Notes: a model not told the origin generated them from the letters alone. 64,000 bases of DNA from Escallonia rubra (GCA_033065855.1 JAVXUO010002588.1:21879-85878); one strand, 5' to 3'; counted from the stretch's first letter, positions 32,446 through 43,903 are shown. Numbers and translations are program-made.

Positions 32446-34031
32446 TTGTTACGTGAGGACTAGAATCTCGGTTAATTGTTCTTAGTCATTGGAGTTTTGC
32501 TTGGCCAATTTTCATATTTTCGAAAATTCAATACCTTGCGTTGGGATAAACTGTTAGGGTTATTACTTATTTTAGTCTTTGTTGAGCTCAATCACACATC
32601 ACACCGATTAGAATTATATGTACGCTGTGCATGTGGGTAAGTTCTTGACTGTTCTCGTTTTCCTATCTTTCAAAATATGACAAAGATGCCCTTTTAGAGA
32701 AGATGGAACCGGCTACAAGCATGTTTGGATATTGATCTCCTAAACATGATAACCATGGTGGAATTGAATAGTATGAAAATATACGCCTAAGTTGAAATTT
32801 TTTTGGTGTCAAGACTAGTGGGGTAAATTCCAAGAAGGTTTGGTAAAATTATGTGCAAGGAATATTTGATTGGTGTTTTGAATGGGTAGATTTGGTGTTT
32901 TCAATAATAGAATTTGAATTGGTGAACACAATTTCCCAGATTCGCAAAAGTGGAAACAAAGGATTATGGTAATATTTGTCAAAATTCTCTATGGCACTAC
33001 CTTTTGGAGCTCTAACTCTCGCAATTGTAGTGTTACTGTAGGTTTGGAGGTTCGAACAGAGTAAGACTACATGATTTTGGCTAAGGCTCTGCCTTGTTTC
33101 TTGAAATGGAGACTCGAATTAATTTCTTGCAATGGCTTGAAACCAATTTGTCACTTAATATTCAAATGTATCTGGATGATCCATCTGATCTCATTCATGC
33201 ACGCTACATCCGTTTCACGCTTCTGGCAACATTCTGGTTAGCAGCGACACTCGATTTTTTGTTTTGTTGCTGCGCTCTACATATCATGTTTCTTTTACTG
33301 TAACTTCTTACCTATTATATGCATTTGCAACATATGTTGAGACAAAGGTATCTTACGATATGAGTATAACAATGCGTACTTCTATTTGACAACCATAAGA
33401 AAAAGTAGGCCAAGTTTGATTGTTTTCAGTTATATTATTTGTGCAATTAAAGTTAAGCAATTTTCTTTTATGTTTCTAGAATGATTTTGACACGGGCTAA
33501 TTGAGAACTTTCTAATCTTTACCCTTAATAAGAAATGGAAATTGGGAATGATTAAGTTGAAGAAGCTGCAATGATACAGAAATTGAAAAAAAAAGAAGAA
33601 GAAGAAGCGAATGCTAGAAAAGTAGTAACTGAAAGGAGTATCCTTTGGTGCATCTTGAATGCTATTGATCTAAGATGACTGTATTAGATACTTTCGATGA
33701 CGGTCTGCTAATAATGCCAAAAGAAGCATAATAAGTTTTTTTTCCTTTGTCATAAAGTTAGTAATAGAGTTCTTTTACCTTTTTCAGTTTACGTTTCTTA
33801 GATGTATATATTAGTTGCTCTTTCCCGGTTTATCAAGTTTAGGTGATGGAAAAAGATAGTTGCACCTTCTTTTTGTAAAGGCTCTAAGCAGGCCAACATA
33901 TTTGTAACAAGTATAGTAGACCCGTAAAGGGGCTGCATGTTATGATATGTAATTGGTTCTCGTTGACTTTACATTTTGCAGTGATTGAAAATGAACTTTG
34001 TAAGCAGTTGTGTGTGAAATAATTTCCTCAG

Positions 34032-34217
34032 GCTGCCATTGTTGCTGGTGTGGTTGAACCTAGCTCCAGAAAGGAATCAGTGGACATTGGATCTAGCATA
34101 AGTATGGAACGGGAAGTTCTTGAAAGAGACCATAGAGCCTATACTTCTCTATTCCAAACTCTTAAAGCATTTGTAGTTACTGATTGCGTAGCGGACACAG
34201 TCAGTCCCTCCAGCATG
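34032..34217 (+). pseudogene. exon-like block interrupted by the CACTA insertion
   Basis: After an acceptor-like CCTCAG (34032) the frame reads AAIVAGVVEPSSRKESVD and later LERDHRAYTSLFQ. It reaches the ATG duplicated by the transposon (34215-34217). On the far side the same frame continues from 42235 as DRYPDESIAIFRKFGYSG, so the element sits within coding sequence. Confidence 0.5.
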
Positions 34218-34234
34218 CACTACAAGAAAAGAGG

Positions 34235-34385
34235 GAATTAGCGACGGAATTTATTCCGTCGCTAAAAGTCATTTCAGCGACGGATACAACCGTTGATGAA
34301 AATTCGTCGGTAAAACAATTTAACGACTGAAAACTCCGTCATTAAAACCTTTTACCGACATATTTTCATCGACGGGTATAGCCTG
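34235..34385. repeat. left subterminal repeats of the CACTA element
   Basis: Forward and reverse copies of TAGCGACGGA and CCGTCGCTAA (34239 onward), some degenerate (GACGGATACAACCG, CGTCGGTAAAAC). Confidence 0.85.
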
Positions 34386-34511
34386 CCACCGACGCCGCCA
34401 CTGCCGCCCATCTTCAAAACCGAAGGACCGTCTCCGCCACTGCCGCGCCGCCCATCTTCAAAACCTAGAGGTATGTGGGTTGTTTTTTGCTTCATGAAAA
34501 TTGTAGTGATC

Positions 34512-34740
34512 TTAATAAACATTTGTCCCGCAAACCTGGTTTGATACTTTGAGAGAAGCCATCTTGTTTAGTGCTAAGAAATAGTTATAAGCTGTAGTAT
34601 TGATGCGATCCGCTAACTTTGTGGGATCCAGATTCTTCATCTCATGCACTTTCTTGTTTCTTTCCATCCAAACTAAATCCATGAGAGTAACAGCAAAAAT
34701 TGAGTACCTGATTTGGTCTGTCAATTTAAGCGATTGTGGG
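34512..34740 (-). pseudogene. LINE C-terminal (zf-RVT) scrap
   Basis: On the minus strand a short frame has LVWMERNKKVHE, the signature near the end of plant non-LTR reverse transcriptases. Neighbouring plus-strand bases at 34855-35000 resemble RNase H (FAVRETIQDHGAHLLGLV, MKSSPFSEMAA), so two LINE scraps lie in opposite orientation. Confidence 0.4.
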
Positions 34741-35284
34741 TTGAGGTGATTCGATGAGAGATGATCATTTGAGTTGGTTGAAGTTGTAGACTAGAGGTGG
34801 TTTGTTTGGTCTATCAATTTGGTTTGGTTTTGGACAAAATTTTATTATTTGCTAGTATTTGTTGATGTTTATGAAGTTTCTTGCTCGCATACAATGGGTT
34901 TTGCTGTGAGGGAAACAATTCAAGATCATGGAGCTCATCTTCTAGGGCTAGTTCACTGCCTACATATGAAAAGTAGCCCTTTTTCGGAGATGGCTGCAAG
35001 GCCCTCCCTAGGAGAGTAAAATCACATTGAATCTGCTCTCGGAGGAGCTTCATAAGGTAAAATCACCCCTGCGTAATGACATTCAATCATGTAATATGGA
35101 ATTATTATATAGGGGATCTATAAGAAAAGAGAGATAAACAAGAAGATAGCATGCGCCCTAATTATAGCTAAACTCAACTAAACAAAGCCGCAATAAAAGT
35201 TGTTAGCATGTAAAACTACACGTGCACAATACAAACACACACACGCTCACCAACCACCCTAGATTTTGAGTCTTGACACATACC

Positions 35285-36030
35285 GTCACTCATACATTGC
35301 GTGAAGTAATCAATAATTGAATGTCCTATTCGAATCGAACCCTAAATTAAACTAATTGAACCCTAAATTGAATGCCATAATCCAATTGAACCCGAAATTG
35401 AACTAATAGAACCCCTTAATTGAACCCTAAATTGAATGCCCCAATTCAACCGAACCGTAAATTGAACTAATAGAACCCCCTAATTGAACCCTAAATTGAA
35501 GTAATTGAACCCTAAATTGAATGCCTTAATCGAATCGAACCCTAAAGTAAACTAATTGAACCCTTAATTGAATGCCCTAATCCAACCGAACCCTAAATTG
35601 AACTGTATTGAACCCCCTAATTGAATATCCCAATTCAACCGACCATTAAATTGAAGTAATTGAACCATAATTGAAGTAATTGAACCTTAATTAAACCCTA
35701 AATTGAATGCCCTAATCGAATCGAATCCTAAATTAAACTAATCGAATCCCTAATTGAACCCTAAATTGAATGCCCTAATCCAATCGAACCCTAAATTGAA
35801 CTAATTGAACCCCCTAATTGAACCCTAAATTGAATACCCCAATTCAACCGAACCCTAAATTGAACTAATAGAACTCCCTATTGAACCCTAAATTGAAGTA
35901 ATTGAACCATAATTAAATCCTAAATTGAATGCCCTAATCGAATCGAACCCTAAATTAAACTAATTTATCCCCTAATTGAACCCTAAATTAAATGCCCTGA
36001 TACAATCGAACCCTAAATTGAAATAATTCA
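35285..36030. repeat. minisatellite with CCCTAAATTGAA core
   Basis: Degenerate tandem units of about 60-70 bases are built from ATTGAACCCTAAATTGAA and CCTAATCGAATCGAACC blocks. The heptamer CCCTAAA, the plant telomere unit, recurs within almost every block but never as a pure run. Confidence 0.85.
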
Positions 36031-36660
36031 AGCGCATCAGTTATGTGCATTTTGAAATTTGTTTTTCCATTTGAACATTGATCATTTGTTTCATAATTTT
36101 AGGTTGTTAATTGTGTATTTGAGAATTGTGATTATTGATCTGTGATTTTAGGTTGTTAATTGATGATTTTAGGTTATTGCTGTGCATTTGAAGTAATTGC
36201 GATTATTAATTGATGATTTTAGGTTGTTAATTGATGATTTTAGATTTTTAATTGTGCATAGAGCATTTGAGATATTGAGATTATTGACGGAGGATGGGAC
36301 CCAATTGGATTGAATGTGTGATTGTTGTTAATTTTTATTGCATTGAGCATTTGAGATTTGAGAATTGAGATTGTTGACGGAGGATGAGACCCAATTGGAT
36401 TGAGATACCTGTTAGTTAGCGCAGACACGGACACCACATCTGATCGACGGTGTCTGACATTTAAAAAATAAATCAACGTATGCCGATGTATCCGGAGGTG
36501 CGTGTCGGTGGGCGTCGGACACGTGTCCGGGGGCGGGAGGTGTCAGACACGTATCTGACACCATATTGACACCTTATATGAGGTGTCAGAATTGAGATTG
36601 TTGACTGTGCATTGAATTTAGGTTAGTTAGGTTAACACGACATTTTTTGCATGCACCCCC
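36031..36660. repeat. AT-rich short-repeat region with palindromes
   Basis: It contains repeated TTGTTAATTGATGATTTTAGG (36110-36245), two copies of GACGGAGGATG.GACCCAATTGGATTGA (about 36277 and 36377) and a palindrome-rich GTGTC/GACAC segment (36425-36590, including CGGACACGTGTCCG). Confidence 0.7.
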
Positions 36661-37140
36661 TAGAATCTCATCGTGGCTCCAGCCCTAGCTATAATTAGCC
36701 CTAATTAGTCCTGATTAACAATATTTTAATAAATCAATTAACCCTAATTAGCTATAATGAGCCTAATTAGTTTTAATTAACCCTAAGAACCCAATGAAAA
36801 TCAAAATAGCTGTAATTACCCCAAATTAGCCCAAATGAACCTAATTACGCGCATATTGATTATAGTTAGCCTAATTAGTCGTAATTAGCTCTAACATAAT
36901 CTAATTAAGCCTAATTAGCGCTAATTAGGACTAATCAGCAGTACTCGGCACAATTAAACCCTAATTAGGACTAAATAATCGTAATTAGTCCTAATCAACC
37001 CTAATTAGCTATAATTATCCGAAACTAGCCGTCATTGACAATAATTAGCCATAACATAACCCAGTTAAGCCTAATTGGCCCTAATTAGGACTAATCAGCC
37101 CTACTCGGCACAATTAAATCTTAATAAGTCCTACTCAACC
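36661..37140. repeat. CCTAATTAG-type minisatellite, left part
   Basis: Degenerate repeats of CCTAATTAGCCCTAATTAG with a higher-order period of roughly 120 bases (recurring CACAATTAAACCCTAATTAGGAC). The array is interrupted by the hAT-like element and resumes at 38449. Confidence 0.8.
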
Positions 37141-38448
37141 TAGAGATGTCAATGGGCCGGCCCAGCCCATGCCAAGCCCAGCGGGCCTTCAACGAAACCG
37201 GGTCGGGCCTGAAAACTGGCATATTTGGGCCCAGTCCAAGCCCTGGCCCTAGGCCTAATATTTAGGGCCGGGCTTGGGCCGAGCCCGGGCCTAAATTTTT
37301 TTTTTCTTCTTCTTGTCCTTCTTAGTCAATGCCATTTTGCCACGGGAGTTCACTGTATTGTTGTCGAAACTAATTTTGCCAACAGGAGCTCGACTTTCCC
37401 TACTTGTAATAGGGGTTAGGCCTTCATACAATGATGCGATACTGCTATCACTGAAAAAGCCAACCGCAAAGGCATAATATCTAACTATAAAGCAAAGCTA
37501 CAGACACCAAAAAATCAAAGCAAATATGACCAACATATAGGTAGGCAAACTTGTCGTCTTTGTTTGTTTAAATTTCTGTTATGTTGTAGGTAATGACGAC
37601 CCCCACTTTCTTGGATTGGTTGTCATCGCTTCATGTAAAAATAAACAAGTATTTCTGGAATTGAAAAGAAATTAGATCAATTTAGGGTGATTGTTAAAGA
37701 AGATTAGGCCTATAGAAAGCTTTTAGCTGATATTTGTATTCTGTTAACTACAAAACCTCTAAGCAAACAAACAAGAAACACAAACTCAATTGAGTGATCA
37801 CGGTAAACCTAATTGAAGAATTATTGGAAAACGAGATAGAGGATACCTTGCATATGATTTGTCTGAAGGCATCGGATCTTTCCCTTTGGTTTCATCCAAT
37901 ATCCTAGAAACATTCAAGGGCGTACATGGAAAATTAATTCTCCTCTTTCTGGATCTAGAAGTGCCGCTTGCATGCTCGATTTCGCTGTTCGTGTCCTCAA
38001 CATAGTGCTTTTCCAATATGCTTGACAACTTGCTTGAGTCTGTATCAACGAGTTTGAAGACATTAGCTGCAGCCTCTCGCAACTGTTGTTCCTCAAAAAG
38101 CTGCTTGCTATCCTCAAACTCCGAGCTTGAGCTATCAGACTCAATTGTCTTTAGGCCACGCCTGGCCATCGCAGACCAGCTCGACAAAGACTTTACCAGA
38201 TCAATTACGAGCGGTGGTGTCTTCATAGCACCAGCTGAAAGCACGTAGTTCCCCTCATGATTGACATCTAGAAGAGGCAGGTCGTCATCTTCAACTTCAT
38301 CCTCATCAGACAGAGTCGGATGACACCTCATGTGCCCAAACAATAATTTTGGGCCAAAACCAGGCAAATTTTGGGTCGGGCGAGGCTGGGCTTTTTTTGG
38401 GCATTGTCGGGCTGGGCCGCGGGCCGCCCGGCCCGTTTGACATCTCTA
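37141..38448 (-). mobile_element. hAT-like element, 1.3 kb, 8-bp TSD
   Basis: The ends TAGAGATGTCAA and TTGACATCTCTA are inverted repeats followed by matching GGGCC-rich stretches. Flanking 8-mers ACTCAACC (37133-37140) and AATCAACC (38449-38456) match at 7 of 8 positions, the length expected for hAT. There is no transposase. The interior holds a coding-like frame on the minus strand. It is inserted in the CCTAATTAG array. Confidence 0.75.
37798..38367 (-). CDS. acidic coding-like frame inside the hAT-like element
   Basis: The 189 codons have acidic and serine-rich stretches (SDEDEVEDDDLPLLD, SDSSSSEFEDSKQ) and a basic patch (SRSRKRRINFPC). Composition is protein-like and unlike transposase. 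The first residues overlap the terminal repeat, so the true start may be later. A donor-like AG|GTATCC occurs near the end, after SDKSYA. It may be captured host exon sequence. I do not recognise the family. Confidence 0.35.
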   Translation of the reverse strand: MPGFGPKLLFGHMRCHPTLSDEDEVEDDDLPLLDVNHEGNYVLSAGAMKTPPLVIDLVKSLSSWSAMARRGLKTIESDSSSSEFEDSKQLFEEQQLREAAANVFKLVDTDSSKLSSILEKHYVEDTNSEIEHASGTSRSRKRRINFPCTPLNVSRILDETKGKDPMPSDKSYARYPLSRFPIILQLGLP

Positions 38449-38805
38449 AATCAACCCTAATTAGCTATAATTATCCGAAACTAATCCTCATTAATAATAA
38501 TTAGCCCTAACATAACCCAATTAAGCCTAATTAAGAATAATCAGCACTACTCGGCACAATTAAACCCTAATTAGGACTAAATAACCCTAATTAGTCCTAA
38601 TCAACCATAATTAGCTATAATTAGCCCAAGGTACTCCTCATTAACATTAATTAGCCCTAACATATCTTTGGAAATCCTAATTAGATTAATTAAACCCATA
38701 ATGCTAAACCTTAAACCTTAATACTCGTAATTAACTCTAATAACCCAGTTAGCCCTAATTAGCCCTTGTACATCCCTAAATTACTCCATATTGCCCAGAG
38801 ATGGG
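38449..38805. repeat. CCTAATTAG-type minisatellite, right part
   Basis: This continues the array at 36661-37140, with the same GCACAATTAAACCC and TAACATAACCCA blocks. Confidence 0.8.
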
Positions 38806-38914
38806 TTCAATTACTCGTTGTTTACAAACCCTGCCTTTTTTATATTAGTTGTTGTTTTGAGAAGTCCATTGGCACCGAGATGGTTTAACTCGTTGCCAAC
38901 GAATTCTATTTAAT

Positions 38915-39068
38915 GTGGAATTGGTAACATATGTAACGATCTTTCTGCAATTTTGATATTTCAGAAAGATTCTTACATATGTTATCAATTTCTGAACGCA
39001 TGCATGCATAAAAATCCTTAGTTCCCGTTCAAAGGTACTCATTACAAAGTAATGCTTTGTAATGAGCC
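38915..39068. repeat. two hairpin-forming inverted repeats
   Basis: About 29 bases ending ACGATCTTTCTG pair with CAGAAAGATTCTTAC and what follows (about 38918-38998). A second, perfect 12-bp stem CTCATTACAAAG / CTTTGTAATGAG is at about 39038-39066. Both lie just upstream of the DUF4216 frame. Confidence 0.75.
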
Positions 39069-39102
39069 TTTGGATGTCCAGTTTGGACAATAGGTTCATT
39101 CA

Positions 39103-39843
39103 ATGGATAGGCCAGTGGCTTCCTGCTTGAAATTACTAGCTGAAGGCCCTAACAAAAAAACATCATGTTACGGAGGCTATATCATCAACGGGTTTAGGTT
39201 TAACGTAAAAGATGATGACCGAACAAAACAAGCCCAAAACAGTGGAGTCTTGGTCAACGGCGACTGTTATGCCGAGAACTGCATGGACTTTTACGGAGAG
39301 CTAGATGAGATTGTTGAGCTAACATATCTGGGTTCCCAAAACCGCCTGGTAATGTTCAAGTGTACGTGGTTCGATGTCACATGCAGTAGAGGAATCCGTG
39401 TTAGCTCTCAAGGGATTGTAGATGTCAATGTCAAGTCAAGACTTGCATCAGACGAGCCCTTTGTGTTTGCTAGTCAAGCTGTACAAGTCTTTTACGCAGA
39501 GGACGTCGCCAATCCCAAATCTCATTGGTATACAACTATCAAGTCCAAGAAATTTCTCGTGACATATGACAGTGAGCTAGACTCTTTTCAAGCCGACCAA
39601 CCACGTGTTTTGTTCCCTGTTAAGGTCAACAATGAGGAGGACGATCTTCCTCTTCCAACAATCCTTCTTGTAGGAGAAGAAGTCGTAGATGATGACACGG
39701 AAGACGTGGAAAGTGTTGGAGATGATGTGACCGATTCTACTGATGAAGAGGATGAATTAGAAGATGAAGTGGACGACGAGTCCCACGAAGAAGAGGACGA
39801 TGAGGAAAGTGATGAAGATGATTCGCAAACTAAAAATGATTGA
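39103..39843 (+). CDS. DUF4216 protein of the CACTA element
   Basis: The 246 codons show the DUF4216 pattern: YGGYIINGFRFNVKD, then KQAQNSGVLVNG, VELTYLGSQNRLVMFKCTWFD, SDEPFVFASQAVQVFY and HWYTTIKSK. This domain normally forms the C-terminal part of plant En/Spm tnp2-type products. A long acidic tail (about residues 190-246) follows. The upstream transposase core is missing, so this is the 3' piece of the gene. The ATG at 39103 may be internal. Confidence 0.85.
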   Translation: MDRPVASCLKLLAEGPNKKTSCYGGYIINGFRFNVKDDDRTKQAQNSGVLVNGDCYAENCMDFYGELDEIVELTYLGSQNRLVMFKCTWFDVTCSRGIRVSSQGIVDVNVKSRLASDEPFVFASQAVQVFYAEDVANPKSHWYTTIKSKKFLVTYDSELDSFQADQPRVLFPVKVNNEEDDLPLPTILLVGEEVVDDDTEDVESVGDDVTDSTDEEDELEDEVDDESHEEEDDEESDEDDSQTKND

Positions 39844-40005
39844 CTTGTAATGTTGTAACATCACGGGAAAAATGTAGTGTCATTTTAGAACTTGGTGTTT
39901 ATTGATGTGTTTTTGCACATCCGTTCATATATATATATATAGTGCCGATGATGATTTCTACCAAATTATTTTTTTAACGTGTTAATGTCTTTGTAATTTA
40001 TCTAT

Positions 40006-41625
40006 ATGAAGTCAGATATGGATAGGATACGGGCTATTCGAGGCTGGGTTGGACGCCGAGTTGCTTTCTCCCCGGTGGGTCCCACCTCGTCATTGCCCAC
40101 TGATGACGAGGCACAGAGTGATCGCGGACATCAGATGGGGCCCCAGCCGTCGCCACAGCCCGACGCAGATTCATCCCACACGCGCGTGCATTCTCAATCT
40201 TCCGTGGGTTCTACCTCAGGTATAGTTGATAACGGTGTTTAGTACATTTTCGCTAGCCTTATATTTAAAGTATATTTGAACTGTATTAATGTCTGTATTT
40301 TGTAGGATCTCAACGAGGTCGTGGTTCGACACGTGGGGTACGCATCGACCCCCAGCGTAAACAGAGAGTTACGTTCACGTAGAAGGGCCTGTAAGTACTA
40401 AAAATATCACCTCATGCCTTATATTTAAAATTTTGGGGTGTTAATTTATATTTGAATTGTATTAATTAATTTATTTAATTCTTTGGTAGGATCCTGGAGA
40501 ATCAAACGAGGACGAAGATCGACGTTCTTGTGAAGGGCCGATTCTTCGAGCCATGCCTGTACTGGAAGGACTGGGATGCCGCTGCGAGGGAGGCCCTATG
40601 GGAGGAGTGGCTGGTACGGTGAAGTATTTTTTTCAGCGTTAGTAAATGTTTAATTAGAGTTTGTTTTCTGTTGTTCATTTGTATTATTGAATGCCTTACA
40701 TGAGGGGTTCACGTTTGACACGCCTCAGCAGTAGGCACTGGGGCAGCAGGCCTTCTTTGCCTATATCGACAAGAATTACCGCCGATAGCTCCACGACGCA
40801 CGGGACCGGGCGAAGAAGATGCTGCCCGAGGGTGCCCTGATGACGGAGATGACAAGATATCCTCCACATTGGATATCTCACCGTGTATGGGGCAGATGAT
40901 AGATCGGTGGGCTGCGGATCCAGGCTGGGACGCCAAGAGTAAGAGCGTGGCCAAGAACAGACAGAACAGAGATCCGACGCACACGGGGGGGGGGGGGGGC
41001 GGTGCCACATGACATCATCCGACACATGAACGCGGTCGAGCACCCGGATCTGGAGGAGGATGAGGTCATAGCTCTGACCTATAGTCAGACGCATGTTTGG
41101 AAGAAGGACAAGGACGAGGAGCACCGGGCGGGCAACTATATTTCAGATATTGCCCGGCAGATCGATGTGAGTCAATTTATTTAAGTTATTAATGTTTTGT
41201 CTTTCTATCCTCAATGTCCATTTCGTTAATTAATGCCCTAACATATCGTTAATCTACTTCTTTTGCAGGCCTCGTATGAACAACTAAGGGGGTATGAGCA
41301 GCAGTCCGGACAGCCATCAGCGTCCACTAGTACGGCTGCGAGTACTGCGGGGTTGAAGCGATGGCTGGATACGCTAGAGGTCGTGAATCGGTCGAAAGGT
41401 CGCATACGTGACCTGCCTAGCACGACTGCTTGTGCCATGATAGGAGCATCCTCAACCCCTGCTGCCCCTCCACAGACACCGGCTCCTCAGCGTCAGTTGG
41501 AGGACGAGGAGATCCAGCGCATTGCTACAGTGGTGGTGAGGATGATCAGGGAGCAGGGCGCTGCTGGACATGCCAAGCTGGCCCCAGATCAGCAGGATCC
41601 AGATCCGAGACTCGGCAACCCTTGA
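40006..41625 (+). pseudogene. TNP1-like gene of the CACTA element (Transposase_24), multi-exon
   Basis: Exons are at about 40006-40220, 40306-40392, 40490-40611, 40707-41167 and 41269-41625, with GT/AG-like borders. The proline/serine-rich N-terminus leads to DVLVKGRFFEPCLYWKDW, then WISHRVWGQMIDRWAADPGW and AKNRQNRDPTHTGG, the plant Ptta/En/Spm family core. The C-terminus is a helical QLEDEEIQRIATVVVRMIRE. Defects include a TAG near 40380 and a 15-G run (40985-40999) that disturbs the glycine stretch. Confidence 0.8.
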
Positions 41626-41876
41626 TGAGCCCCTTCCCGTGCCCGTTCCTAGCTTCCTCCCCCCACCCCCCGCGCCAGGCTTGTACTCTTCTCCCCTCCC
41701 CTAACCGGCTGTATCTGGTTCCCGGCTTGTACATATGAGTCTTTTTTATAATAAACATTTTTTATGATTGATTATATATATTTCTTTGTGTATTGATTAT
41801 TGCGCATTGTGGTTGAGAAATGAAAATTGTATTACATGTCTGGGTAATTGAAAAATAAAAAAAAATTCAAAAACAG

Positions 41877-42220
41877 TTTGACTTTTGGCGACAGATTAAT
41901 TCAGTAGCTGAAAGTATTCCTACAATCAGTTAATTAGCGACGGAATATTCCGTCGCTAAAACATTATTCAGTCGCTAATTTGACAAAAAAAAATCAAAAT
42001 ACTAAAAATATAATTAGCGACGGATATTCCGTCGCTAATTAAAAATAAATCCGTCGCAAAAAATTACATATTTAGCGACGGATTTCAAAATTCCGTCGCT
42101 AAACTATTAGTGACGGGCTTTTATACGAGGGACTTTTAGCGACGGTGAATCCGTCGCTAATTGTTTTAGCGACGGATTTTAGGCTTTTAGCGACGGATTT
42201 GCCCGTCGCTAAAAGCCTTT
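41877..42220. repeat. right subterminal repeats of the CACTA element
   Basis: At least ten copies of TTAGCGACGG or its complement CCGTCGCTAA in both orientations, spaced 15-45 bases, up to the CTTTTTCTTGTAGTG end. Confidence 0.9.
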
Positions 42221-42234
42221 TTCTTGTAGTGATG

Positions 42235-43049
42235 GATAGATATCCAGATGAAAGTATTGCGATATTCAGGAAGTTTGGATATTCAGGTCATCACTGTATG
42301 AAATTAAACTTTTTTATTTTTTCCTTTATTGTGGTGTTTGGGGGTATTTTGGGTGGTGGGGTGGCGGTGGCGGCATCGGGTTTGAAGGTGTAAAAAATTG
42401 GTGCCATGATTGTATAGGCTTGACCTCAGCAGTAAACCTTTCTCATAACTTTTGAGCTATACAACTTTGGTACGGATGTCAAAAAAAAATTATGCTGCAC
42501 AATTGAAATGTGATAATTTTTGCTGATATTTGAGCACCATCTAGTCGATCTCCGTTTTATGATTCAAGTATATATATCTGAAACGTGAAATTATGTGTTT
42601 TATTTATGAAACTGGTATGTTACTACTATAAGCTAGATCGCTGTAATTCATGGATTTTTTGTTCTTTCGGTTATGGAACTTGATTTTTGCAAGCTTATAT
42701 TTCACTTTTGGAGTTTAAAGTGCTTTTTGTATGACTAGATGCTGAGAAAGTTCCTTTCATGCATGATTACGGTGATAGTTGTACACAACTCATTTTGCAT
42801 GAGCTCCCGAGATATAAGGCTACCTTCTTTCAAGTATACAAGGAATACTCGAGGTTAAAAGATTCTGCTGTACTTGGATCTTCATGTTGTACCGACGAAT
42901 AAGAACCGGGATCTGGAGGGGACATTAGTTAGGGATGAGCATTCTGGCATACAAGGAAGAAGCTTTATGCACTCTCCTTCTATTGATTATGAGACTTTGG
43001 ATGATGACATTATATCCTCCCGCAGAGCATTTGTAGAAGTAATTTTCTC
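42235..43049 (+). pseudogene. exon-like blocks right of the CACTA insertion
   Basis: The first block (42235-42290) continues the interrupted frame (DRYPDESIAIFRKF). The second (about 42739-43049) reads EKVPFMHDYGDSCTQLILHE and YKATFFQVYKEYSRLKDS, meets a stop near 42899, and in another frame continues HVVPTNKNRDLEGTL and SPSIDYETLDDDIISSRRA. Confidence 0.4.
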
Positions 43050-43448
43050 TGTTGTGGTTATTCTCTTTATTCTTAGGTTTCTTAACAATTTTTGGTCACT
43101 GCAACTATGGTGCCTAATGCCAAGCTAAAAAAAATTGTAGACGGACTCGTCAAAGGACCCTTGTGGTTGATGTAGAATCAGTTACTTCCAATCTTTCGCT
43201 ATTCTGTTTAGAGCTTATTATATTCTTTTATAAGTATCGTTAGTTTTGTACTTCATCTGCAATTTGTGTTTGTTTCATGGCATTGGTTTTTATTGCTATG
43301 AGTATGCACTTTATATTCCCAAAAAAATTAGTAATTTTGAGTAAAATGTGAAATTCATCAAGTTCAGTAGTTTCTAAGTATGAATAATCTACCTCTTTGA
43401 GTATGTTTAGTCAAATTCTAATTTTCTGCATGTTGGCTGCTTTTACCC

Positions 43449-43668
43449 GGTTAGAGGAATATGCATACCAGAGTGGGGGGAATGACAAAGGGTCTGGGAT
43501 GATCCACCCCATAGGAGTGATAGAAGTGGAAACCATAGGAACTACATATTGGCCTGCAAAGAAAATGGAAAAACATGTATCTAGGAAAAAGATTAACAAA
43601 TATGAAGTAAAGAAGTTTCTTGACGTGGTCACCCTCGTTGATTTCCTTCTGGTTTGTGGGCACTTGTA
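43449..43668 (+). pseudogene. exon-like block of the unrecognised gene
   Basis: Frame RLEEYAYQSGGNDKGSGM leads to VIEVETIGTTYWPAKKMEK and KKINKYEVKKFLDVVT, then a stop at 43667-43669. It is protein-like but unidentified; it may be part of the gene above or a separate fragment. Confidence 0.35.
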
Positions 43669-43903
43669 AGACCAATTATTCATGTAGTCAACATGTTGCT
43701 CATTCCATATAGTGTATAATAGTTTCTTTTTCTTGCAATTTGCTGGGATTTCTTGTACATATTGCCTACTAACTTTTACTATATTGAATTCTATATCTAT
43801 ATAGGACATGTTTTTTACTTTATTCTTGTTATGGCAAATTGCCCGTGAAACAATGTGATATCTCATAATCTCCTGTTACAAATTTCCTTTTGAAATTACA
43901 TTA

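Larger units (their letters stand above)
34218..42231 (+). mobile_element. CACTA (En/Spm) transposon, 8.0 kb, TSD ATG
   Basis: The ends are CACTACAAGAA (34218) and TTCTTGTAGTG (to 42231), with 3-bp duplications ATG at 34215-34217 and 42232-42234. Both subterminal regions are crowded with direct and inverted TTAGCGACGG motifs, the usual transposase-binding arrangement. Inside are a DUF4216 gene, a TNP1-like gene (PF03004 type), a nested hAT-like element, minisatellites and LINE scraps. The main transposase (tnp2 core) is not found, so this copy is non-autonomous. Confidence 0.95.

Noticed and set aside
43411-43866. Minus-strand 151-codon frame
   Set aside because: It overlaps a better plus-strand exon-like block, is cysteine/phenylalanine-rich by chance and has no domain.
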